Positions 33,679-43,139 of a stretch of 64,000 nucleotides of DNA are shown one piece after another (positions within the stretch are counted from its first letter, which is position 1; the number at the start of each line of letters is the position of its first letter). The position numbers and the translations under genes are program-made. Below the pieces are notes generated by a model. The model saw nothing but the letters and a program-made list of their open reading frames with translations. It was not told the DNA's origin and ran no database searches. The stretch spans positions 1,178,001-1,242,000 of the forward strand of contig NC_089183.1 in NCBI RefSeq assembly GCF_947507565.1, read 5' to 3'. Source of the stretch: Oscarella lobularis (lineage: Eukaryota > Porifera > Homoscleromorpha > Homosclerophorida > Oscarellidae).

Positions 33679-34505
33679 CTACTGAAGATATTCTTCAATC
33701 ATTATACGAGACACAGAATTCCATCCGGATGATCGATTTGATGTTCCAAAACGGGCGCAGTTTCCCACGTGAACGGCTACCCTTATCAATCCGGATGAAA
33801 TGTTCTCGCAGAAACCTTCTATTTGGCGAGGTCGATGAACGTTAGAGTGGATATCGACAAACACGACGCCGTCAATTGCCATGGGTCCCGAACATTCCGC
33901 TCCGTTGAAAGTGACGTACCAACGTCCACAGCAGGAACCACTAGAACAATAGACTCTCGTCGTTGCAGCGTACGTTACTTTGAGAGCGCTGGACGAGTGG
34001 CGTTTTTCGAAAACGCATTCCTAATGTAATTTGATTTGGTCAACTCGTAAACTAAGGAGGCTCTTGTCAAGCTACCTGTATAAGACCCGTGTCTTTTTCA
34101 TCTTCTCTGTTCCAGACACACTGCTTCCAGTTTATTGAATAAAATGTGCCGTTTTCTCCTTGTGGTCCGGGTTCACCCGTACTACCTTTCGGTCCTTTTT
34201 CCCCTTTGCCCTTGGGTCCCGTCTTTCCAACAATTCCTTTGTCACCTTTAGCACCCCTCGCTCCTTCGCTTCCTTTTTGTCCTTGCAATCCATCTCTTCC
34301 CGGCAATCCGTTGTGCCCTGGAGTCCCGGGAATTCCTGGAATTCCAGAGCAAACACCGGTCGAACCCTTAATAAAAATATAGCCTAATATGTTGCTATGA
34401 ACGTACACTACCTACCTGATCTGTTTTAGGAGAATTTCCTTTGACAGAGTAGAGAGATAGTATCTGGGCAGCAAGAAACCAATGAAGAATTGATCCGACT
34501 TTCAT
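33679..34505 (-). CDS. CTHRC1-like secreted collagen-tailed protein, copy B
   Basis: Three exons: 34505-34416, 34366-34076 and 34020-33679, total 240 residues, all in phase. Signal peptide [20 protein letters not shown]. Exon 2 encodes about 22 Gly-X-Y triplets, then [18 protein letters not shown]. Exon 3 holds the C-terminal domain with [20 protein letters not shown] and [16 protein letters not shown]. The arrangement is identical to copy A with a slightly shorter collagen stretch. A good TATATAAA lies near 34550-34543, about 40 bp upstream of the ATG. It is intact and presumably trimeric like CTHRC1. Confidence 0.93.
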
Positions 34506-34599
34506 TTCGTAGCTTGGCTATTAGTACATCCACCCTTTTTCGTTTATATAGATTGCACAAAAAACGGTTACGATGTCAACTCCGGGAAATAGATTTTAA

Positions 34600-35340
34600 T
34601 GTTGACGTCTTCTCCGTCTTTCTTTGGCTCTAACTACACTGGCCTTCTAACCTAGTTGCAGGTGTAAACGCACACAAGCTGTTGTTTACTGACCTCCTCC
34701 GTTTTTGTGTGGAGGAGGATGCAAAATCATCTAAAAATAGCAGCAAAGTATGTAATGATTTGAAAAAAAGAGAGATAGTTTAAAGAGCGGCTAGTACACA
34801 TATTTGTATTTACTTTGTTGTTTGAGCAGGCTCTTACAATTCTAATACTGGGATCGCTTGTCCATATTTATTTATAGCTCTGGTCCAGGTCCAGTCATTC
34901 TCCAACGCCCTAAAAACTCAAACCGACGTTACGATCATAAAACGCATTTGCTGAATTATCTGAAGAATTACTTATGGTTAGCGTCTAAGGACGTTGCTTC
35001 TGATCTGAGGCGTACATATGACTCTGTTTCAAATTATCTGATGCAAGAGTCAGCCAAGAGCACAGACCACCTTTGCAGTCAAATTTTGCACCGGTATCTT
35101 GTGCATTGCGGACAATCCTTCGAGAATTCAGTTGCCAAACGCCGTATCATTAGATCGAGTACTGTACCGTCCATTCAGCTCTGTGCCAGGGCTACAAACA
35201 TAGATACAGATGAAAAACGGCCGTATATCTCTGCACTGACTGCACAACCTCGAAATGTTAGCGCACGCTCCCGTGCTCAAGAAGTGCCGTGCTTTGGCGT
35301 TGTCGAGCGGCGTTTATGCGGGCAAATGAACGAAAGAATG
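34600..35340 (+). other. Unidentified insertion-like block replacing most of CTHRC1-like copy C
   Basis: The similarity of copy C to its paralogues stops abruptly at about 35341. The adjoining DNA holds a plus-strand ORF, 34858-35373, whose first about 150 codons (for example NYLKNYLWLASKDVASDLRR and DHLCSQILHRYLVHCGQSFE) look protein-like but match no family I know; its last residues are antisense collagen. It may be a foreign insertion or a chance frame. Confidence 0.25.
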
Positions 35341-35543
35341 GCCCGGAGTTCCAGGAATTCCTGGAATTCCTGAACAGACGTCAGAGGAACCCTTCGCCTA
35401 GAAAAATTCGCCGTCAGCTCACCTAACTAACTAACTAACTGAAGCAGAATCGCGGTAACTGCGGTTACCTGGTCATTTCCCTCGATAGCGTTGAGTGATA
35501 GAACTGCAAAAAAACAGTAGAGAGCTGATCTAGTAGTATTCAT
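35341..35543 (-). pseudogene. CTHRC1-like copy C, truncated
   Basis: Exon 1, 35543-35469, encodes a signal peptide (MNTTRSALYCFFAVLSLNAI) closely like copy A. After an intron with a TTAG tandem repeat, exon 2 starts at 35391 ([17 protein letters not shown]) but the match ends at about 35341 after only four Gly-X-Y triplets. The rest of exon 2 and all of exon 3 are missing. The promoter block and a TATA-like CATAAAA are retained, so it may still be transcribed. Confidence 0.8.
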
Positions 35544-36261
35544 TGGTACTTTCTAGCTTGGTTTGTCTAAGCTGAGTGTCTCTACCTCCAACCTGTCCGC
35601 TTTTATGGGACGAGTAGGGTACGGTTACCTGAAAAATATTCTTTTTTCTAATGTGTTTTCTTTCTTCTTAATCCATTTGATACTTCCTCCCAACATAGTT
35701 GAACGCGGCCACGATGCCAACTCTGTGAAAAAAGACGTCTTTTTTGGTTTTCTCACTACAGTTTATTAGATCTATTCTCTAACATACCGGTAGTTGGGTC
35801 AGACCGCCGACCGTAGACACGGTTGCCATGCCTGCATTTACACTTAGCTAGGATGCAAGACAAATGTAATGTGGTAAGAAGACGTCAGCATCTAAACATA
35901 TCATTTCATGGAAATGATCGGGCAAAAGGGAGCGTTACCGGTTGCCAAGCGAGTTGAGGCTGTTGAAAAAACGCAAGACGCCATTAAAAAAGAGGCAAGA
36001 TATGTGCAGTCATCGGTAGCCTTGCCTTTAGCAGATACGTAGAGAGCAAAGTTGAACGTCGCAAAAAAAACAAAATTGATACAATTGGAACTGCGCAAGT
36101 GCAATCAAAGCCTAGGTATGCTCTTCAATACATGGCGAGTTCGGTGACTGAAAAAGAGGATTTTCGTCGATCGTTATACGCGAGACGCATAATTTCATCC
36201 TGGCTAGCGATTATTTGTTCAAAATCCAAGAGCACAAAAAAAGGCTACGAAAAATTCAGCT
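35544..36261. other. Intergenic, no gene seen
   Basis: Contains the upstream block of copy C at 35714-35729. Otherwise only short open frames, none with recognisable domains. Confidence 0.4.
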
Positions 36262-39261
36262 CTAAACGTCAGTGGTTGTTAGGTCCTTTAAAAATTTCTG
36301 TCTGATTCTTTCTTTGCAGATTTGACCATCAGTTACGAAATCACAAATTGTAATGAGATTTCCCACTGTGGCATATTCGCCTTTAGTGCTAATCCATTTT
36401 CGAATTACTTTGTTGCACTTGGACGCATTGTTACAAGTGATAGATCGCATTTGCTCAATATTTCTCTTCGTTAGAAGAAGCATTTTGGCTAGCTTTTCCC
36501 ACTCTTCATCGACTAGAGAGCAGATAGCAGGAAGCAAAATATCTGTTGCGACCATAGATGCTTCAATTTTTTCTTTGTCTGCTGGAAAAGTAACATCTTT
36601 TTCTGTTAATCAAAACAGTACATATCGCAAAGGGATATATTCGCATCGCTAGTACTGTACCTAAAAATGTTGGCGGGCCTGATGTTGATTTTGGAACGTC
36701 GGAACTAGCATGTTGCTGCGTACTCAAGTTAGCGTTTCAAGCTCTAATTATCTAGACGTTCTTACTTGCACTGTCTCGCTTTCCGTGATTGGTTTAAAGA
36801 AACCTATAGTTTGAAATTAATTACACCCTAACAGGATGCAGATATATAGCTAATACCTCCTCTAACGTCGTCATCCAGATTTCGCTGCAAAATATAGACT
36901 CTTTAGACGCCATAAAGAATTCATTACGTCCTAATTATTCTCTTACGTCGCCAAACAACAAGGATAATTCGAAGTCGTCTGTATGTCCGGGCTTCGGACA
37001 GCTTTCTGCAAATTTTACATTTACCTGACAAGGAGATCCTCGAGAAATTGCTTCTTGAACACTTAGGCCTTCGGCAGGACGCAAATGGCACGTCAGCAAA
37101 TTTCTTATACCACCAAGTTTGAGAGAACCAAAATCTAGAGTCTGAACAGCCAACTTGAATTCATTAAACACTAGTCTTCATCTTTGTAACAAACAAACCT
37201 TAATGTGTCGCCCGATTGTCTTCCAAGTCGTTTCGTCAGTTAAAACAGCACTTGTGATCTCTCCTTTTTCGTAAAGTAGTATTTCGTGAGCACTCAATCC
37301 GCAGAGCCTACTTCCGGCTTTTTCTTTCCAAATCTCACGCTAATTAGGCATTCTTTCTTTTCATTACCTACTACTACCAATGAACTGACCTGTGACTGCA
37401 GCGTATCATTGCAAGCATCTGCAAGCAAGTTGACTTCGAGCGTAACGAATTGACTGTCCCGCTGAGCAGCTACTGAAACGTTGTTAAACGAGAATCCTTT
37501 GCCGAATTCTGCAGTCCTTTCTTTGTACGTTGGACACATATCGCAAAATTCGTACATTGAAACTCCTTTTTCGTTGGCAAATGTTCCTACAGTAATCCAA
37601 TCGTCGTTGTGGGACTTGCGTTTGAGTAGAAAAGCGCTATTGGAATCTTTCCACTTGCTGTTCAGGTGCAGAGTGACAGGCTTGTCAAAGACGAGCTCGT
37701 GCGGTGTGACGGTGTAAACGTACACTGGATCCTCTTTGTGGATATAGCGTCGTACTGAAATATTTATTCGCTTCTCTCGTTTGAGACACTTTGCTGGAAA
37801 CGTCAAAGTGAGTTCATGAATCTCAATTGTCGTAGCTTTTTTTCCCACAATCCAGGCGAGAGAAACAGGAGGAGATTTTTCATCGACTTGAGGAGAAAAT
37901 CGTTCTTTCCTATCAGATATCATGTTCTCTTGTTCAGCCACAGTATTATTTCCAGTGCTTTGACGATGAGATACTTTAGGAAAGCTTAAACCTTGTCTCT
38001 GGCTCTTTGATTTTGCTAAAATATTCGAATCAAGTGGGTTTGTTGCGTACTTTGATACGTCTACATCCTCCTCCCCATTTGATTGAATATTTCCTTCAAC
38101 TTCTGGCCTAAAGCTCCCTTGTTTTGATTTGTGCCTTACAATGTATATCAAAGCTGCCAGTAGGAACACTCCGAGCAACGCTACACCTATGGCAATCCAA
38201 AATGCGTTAGTTTTGTAAAATGCAGAATCACACTGAAGCTGCGATCTTGTAAACCTCGATTGAGAAACCAGACACCCCTGAAATAGTTTACATGTATATA
38301 AAACACTTTGTGCAGCTTAGTGTACATGTATTTAAACTCTTTATTACCTCACAGTTTTCGTCGTAGTTGTTTGCAACGCATTTTTGATCAAAGCTGCAGT
38401 AGTTATTTGAACTCCATTCTAAAGGCGAACATGCGCCTTCACAAAACAAATGTCAAGTAAATAATCCAATTTCAATGGTTGACTAACTTTTCTTCAGATC
38501 TAAAACGTATTTCCCTTTGATCGAATGAAGAGGAAGATTGCCAACCGTATTTGCTACTTCAACCGTGTTAATATTTGGTGACCAATAATTGTCGTGACCG
38601 TCATCAAAGCCAATGACCCCTGGCTGAGGAGTGCTGTTTACTTTGCTGTTTTCGTATTGCAAAACGGCAAAAAAATATTCTTCACTCACGCTCAGAACGC
38701 ATTGAAATGAAATCGACTAAGAGGATATAAATTATTCACATGTTGACCTAAGTACTACAAGTTTGCAACCTTGCTTGAATTCCATGTTGCTATGTATACA
38801 TTAGAAAACGACAACGTTAGATTAAAGGCTGGAAATGCCAACTCCACATCATCTGAAAATTGCTTTAAAGTATTACTGTCAGACGCTATGCCAACGCTCA
38901 ATTCTCGGTCGCTGATCAGGGAATCGGTCCAATACGCAGAAATCACAGGAAGTGTATTCCAAGGCAAAGAAGTGGGGGCAGGCCCAGAATAAAGTTCACC
39001 AAACGTAATACATCCACGAATGTTAACCTGCAAAATAATTATGCATGCAATCCTGCTTACAATCATCGGTAATTAATCAAGTCTGACGTAAAGAATTGAA
39101 GCTGTAGCAGTGTACATTCGTCCCGGTTCATCCAGACGAACAATGAGAGTATCGTTTGCGGAAGATTCTCTTAGAACCCTCGTAGAGTCCCAACTGCTCA
39201 TGTAAAAAACGTTTAGAGCGGCGACGTGAAGCAAAGTGAGAAGTAAAACACTTCGGAACAT
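36262..39261 (-). CDS. Single-pass receptor: NIDO ectodomain, ZU5-UPA-Death tail
   Basis: Eight minus-strand exons in consistent phase: 39261-39088, 39027-38770, 38716-38488, 38436-38348, 38277-37390, 37339-36947, 36884-36857 (28-nt microexon) and 36602-36262, about 799 codons. Signal peptide MFRSVLLLTLLHVAALNVFY (an upstream ATG at 39300 is possible). Exons 2-3 encode a nidogen-like NIDO domain (LPVISAYWTDSLISDRELSV, FSNVYIATWNSS, GFDDGHDNYWSPN). A six-cysteine module follows, then a transmembrane helix (AFWIAIGVALLGVFLLAALI). The tail has ZU5 (ELTLTFPAKCLKREKRINIS), a UPA-like region and a Death domain (DEEWEKLAKMLLLTKRNIEQ). The tail matches netrin receptor UNC5; the ectodomain does not. 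An in-frame TGA at 37180-37178 interrupts the UPA region, while everything after it still splices in frame. Confidence 0.82.
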
Positions 39262-39300
39262 TAGAGCAGCGTCTTGCAGAAAAAGGCTTCGGTAGATCAT

Positions 39301-41100
39301 TGTAAATCTAGGCAGAAAAACATAGTTAATCCTCTACTTTCTGCTCGCCGCTCTCCTGCTGGTGTGACAGCACTACGCATTTAAATTAAGTGGGCGGCGT
39401 CGTGAAGTGAGCCCGCATGGCGAACAAAACCGGCAGGTTCTTGTTTCTAACACATTTTGTTTGCTAAACTAAAGAGAAACATGCAGAGAAAAATGCACTG
39501 TCGACTATATCACCCTCTAGTAAGCTAAACATTATCTTTTTATTTATTCGCGTTGAAACTGTCATAAGCAACATCTCTTTCGCTAATGCTTACATGCCTA
39601 GTTATGGCTTTTTTCTTGGATGGCACCGGCCCGCTCTAGAAGTCGTTAGCAGTTCGAATTGTACTCTGTCTGTGCTCGGCTTTGACGTTATGTGGTTGTT
39701 AATTCAATTAGACGTCACGAGATCCTTTACTTAGGCGTCATTCCCTATTTATATCACTGACGTCATCTAGAGAGGAAATTCTCTGCTTCTACTTCTCTTT
39801 GTATTAATCGAAAATCTTGCTGAAATGCAATGATTTGAATTGCGATGGCTTTACCACTATGAAAAACTATATTTGTAATAGTCATAGATAGATCGCTTGG
39901 TTTTGACGTTATGTGGTTGGTAATTCAATTAGACGTCACGAGATCCCTTTACTTATGAGCGTCATTCCCTATTTATATCACTGACGTCATTTAGAGAGAA
40001 AGTTCTCTGCTTCTAGTTCTCTTTTTATTAATTGAAAATCTTGCAGAAATGCAATGATTTGAATTGCGATGGCTTTATCACTATGAAAAACTATATTTGT
40101 AATAGTCATAGATAGATCCTTTTATTTTGCCTAGTGATATCAGCTTATTAATTCATTCTTTTCTTGCTGCTTCGCAGTACAGGTACATTCCACAGAATTA
40201 TTTATACACTTCCATTTTCAATTCTTGCTGTTTAGTTTTTAAATTGTGTTACCTGGTGTATCTCTATACATTATAACGTGACGCAGCCTAACATTTGGTG
40301 TATCTTCTCTACTAAAAAATCCTATCCGAATGATAGCACTTTTGAAAGCTTGAAGAGAACATAAAATATTAAGAAAAAGTCCGCAGCAGCCAGATTGATA
40401 ACGATTACAGCCTGAACGCTATTTTTCTTTCATTTTCCGTGCAGCATGCAGCGGCAAATCAAGACGTGTTCCTTGAGGGAGGCGACGTTTTTTGGTTTAG
40501 CAATTCTAATTATTGTTAGAAGCTGAACTGTCATCTTCGTCATAGATAAGAGTCATAAGACCTCACAGTGCAGCAGCCCTGTGCAGAAGCAAGCAGCAAC
40601 GAGCGGTCGTAGAAAACTTTAGCCGGGCTCTAAAGCGTCACATGACAGAAACTTCGATCGTTTCGGGCGTCCCAGAAAGCTTTGCCATTCAAGCAACAGT
40701 AGCGGCTCGTTAACCGTACGATGCGCAATGCTTTTTTGCGTTTGAAGCAAATCGGGGCCTCTTTTGAGGATAATCGAATTTCTACGTCTCTGTAAGTGTC
40801 AGCGGCTTCGTTTACACGTTATTGAAAGAGGTTCTTAGTTTAAATATCTCCTCGATACTTGTATTTGCGCTCTCCTGACCCAACGCTCGATAAGGATCTA
40901 GTTGGTAATTCTCCAATTGTACGAAGCTGAGAATCCCTTCGTATCAATGCATTGAAAGGTTATTTCGTTTATGGGTTCCGTTTTGACTGTATTGTTACCC
41001 GGAGAGCAACGCGATTGCTAAGTATAGGCGCAGACACACAGACAATCACAAGCAGTCGTGATTGAAAATTGCGCAGTTATAGTCTGGGTTCAAACAGTTA
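39301..41100. other. Intergenic, no gene seen apart from a tandem duplication
   Basis: About 1.8 kb without exon-like sequence. It contains the 221-bp tandem repeat annotated separately and multiple TGACGTC-type motifs (for example 39759 and 39982). Confidence 0.5.
39675..40118 (+). repeat. Tandem duplication, period 221 bp, two units
   Basis: The block TTGACGTTATGTGGTTG at 39682 recurs at 39903. The two units (about 39675-39895 and 39896-40118) are about 95% alike throughout, both ending in GTCATAGATAGATC. Each contains TTAGACGTCACGAGATCC and CACTGACGTCAT, so CRE-like sites are duplicated with it. The high identity implies recent origin. Confidence 0.9.
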
Positions 41101-41109
41101 TTTTGCGCC

Positions 41110-41978
41110 GGAGGATATTCTTCAATCATTATACGTGAAGCAGAATTCCATCCGGTCTCACGATTAGACGTTTCAAAACCTCCATTGCAGTTTCCAACAT
41201 GTACGGCTACCCTTATCAGTCCGGATGAAACGTTCTCGCAAAACCCTTCTATTTGGTGAGATCGATGATTGTTGGATTTGATACTGATATAGACGACGCC
41301 GTCAATTGGCTTTGGTACCCGGCATTCCGCTCCATTGAAAGTGACGTATCAGCGTCCGCAACATTTGTCCTCACATATGATTCTCAATGTGGCAGCGTAC
41401 GTTACTTTGAGAGCGGTAGATGAGCGGCGTTTCATGAAAATGCTTTCCTAACGAAGTGGAAATTTAAATTTATTTTAGCACGATCATCGAAAAATCGCTA
41501 TTACCTGTATAAGTCCGATGTCTTTGGTGTCCTTTCTATTCCAGGCACACTGTTTCTAGTTGGTACTGTAGTATGTGCCATTTTCTCCTTGAGGTCCAGG
41601 ATCTCCCATAATTCCCTTCTCTCCTTTTTTTCCCATCTTTCCTATTCCAATCGGTCCTCGTTCGCCCAAGTTTCCTTTGGGTCCCGTCTTTCCCGTCGCT
41701 CCTTTGCCACCTTTAGAGCCATTCGTTCAGTCGCTTCCTCTTTTGTCCTTGCAATCCATCTCTTCCTGGCAATCCGTTGTGTCCTGGAGTCCCGGGATTT
41801 CCTGGAAGTCCTGAACAATACCGACAGGACCCTTAAGCAGATAAATTTTTAGCTGCTTGAATGAATGACAATTGATCGAAGGCGTCTACATTATCTGATT
41901 TGGAGAACTTCCCTCGACATTGATATGAAATAGTATGGAAGCAACCCCAAAACACTGAAGAGCTGATCTGAAATTCAT
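41110..41978 (-). pseudogene. CTHRC1-like copy D, decayed
   Basis: Exon 1 (41978 to about 41895) keeps a signal-peptide frame, but the expected GT donor after AATCAG reads AT. The exon 2 region (about 41835-41510) still shows Gly-X-Y but changes frame at least twice. Exon 3 (about 41452-41110) retains [19 protein letters not shown] and [12 protein letters not shown], but the tryptophan of the CCGRW motif is a TGA stop and the first domain cysteine is serine. The upstream TATA (CTGTATAAAT) and family block are retained. Clearly non-functional. Confidence 0.88.
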
Positions 41979-42506
41979 TTTGTGGCTTCGGTTATGGATG
42001 ATGTGTGTCTCTATATGTCCAGCCCGACCCATTTATACAGCTTTCTTAGAGAGCGGATATGATGTCAGCTCAGTGAAATAGAGTCAAACTCTTACGTCGC
42101 TTCCGTTCTTTGTAGGCTTTAACCGTCTTCTAACATAACTAAGACCATAAAAGGAAGTTTCTAAGCTTGACGACCGCCCTCGTTTTCGTTGGACGGAGAG
42201 GATGCAATAAACACAAGCGATATTCACTCGTGCATGTTAAAGAGACGCATACAGTAAGGCACTATTTTGTTGGAATTTAAAAACATGCGCCGTTTTTTCA
42301 CTTAAATGCTTTTAAAAATTTTAAATGAAAACGACGGGTATTTATGCTCACATTAGCTCATGAAAAAGTTTCAGGAAGCGGCTGCAAAGCGACGAACTAA
42401 TGTCATTATGAAGTTCGTGGGTGTTGCCAACGTCATTGTCCGAGAGTCCCCGTAACCTGTTGAGTAGCTTGCGGTGGAATTGGCCTATAGAAGACGATTC
42501 TAACCA
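41979..42506. other. Intergenic between divergent genes
   Basis: Holds the promoter side of CTHRC1-like copy D (TATA near 42038, family block 42062-42077) and of the ankyrin gene starting at 42507. No further feature seen. Confidence 0.4.
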
Positions 42507-42889
42507 ATGTCCGGCCGAGAAACTGCATTCTTTTCTGCTGTTAGAAGAGGAGCCACTGACGAAGTGAGAAGGCTCGTGCTCGAAGGTGTACAGCTCCCTT
42601 GGACGGGTACTACTCAAAGCAATTGAAAGACCAATTCTAATTACATAAATGGTGTGCAGGACTGGAACCACTTCAATGTGCTTGTGAGATGGGATACGAT
42701 GATCTCGCTCTCTTTCTGGTCGAAAACGGGGCACCTGTCAGCACGGTTTGTTTCTTCGTACAACCTAGACTACTTTAGGCAAATCTTTCTGACGTCAAGG
42801 ACTGTTTTGATGTGTAGGAGACTTTCTATTGTGCATATAGGAATAGACTCTCAACTGTTGTTGTCAAAATGATGACTCGGAGCCCTGAG
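42507..42889 (+). CDS. Ankyrin-repeat protein, 5' part, runs into assembly gap
   Basis: Three exons: 42507-42606, 42660-42745 and 42818-42889, in phase. The protein starts MSGRETAFFSAVRRGATDEV, then GLEPLQCACEMGYDDLALFL and VENGAPVST, a canonical ankyrin repeat (PLxxAxxxGxxxxAxxLxxxGA), and a weaker third unit. No signal peptide, so cytosolic. The last donor at 42890 (GTAATG) leads towards the N gap at 42939-43139, and the rest is missing. The next coding sequence after the gap is extracellular and belongs to another protein. Function unknown; it could be a relative of the ankyrin-ROC gene at 48576. Confidence 0.65.
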
Positions 42890-42938
42890 GTAATGCAGAT
42901 ATAAAATTACCTTAGAGATGATAAACATCTTTATAACT

Positions 42939-43139
42939 TNNNNNNNNNNNNNNNNNNNNNNNNNNNNNNNNNNNNNNNNNNNNNNNNNNNNNNNNNNNNN
43001 NNNNNNNNNNNNNNNNNNNNNNNNNNNNNNNNNNNNNNNNNNNNNNNNNNNNNNNNNNNNNNNNNNNNNNNNNNNNNNNNNNNNNNNNNNNNNNNNNNNN
43101 NNNNNNNNNNNNNNNNNNNNNNNNNNNNNNNNNNNNNNN
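42939..43139. other. Assembly gap (201 N)
   Basis: A run of N. The true length is unknown. The end of the ankyrin gene and the start (signal peptide and first exons) of the receptor kinase should lie here, which is too much for 201 bp, so the gap is probably underestimated or the join is wrong. Confidence 0.95.
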
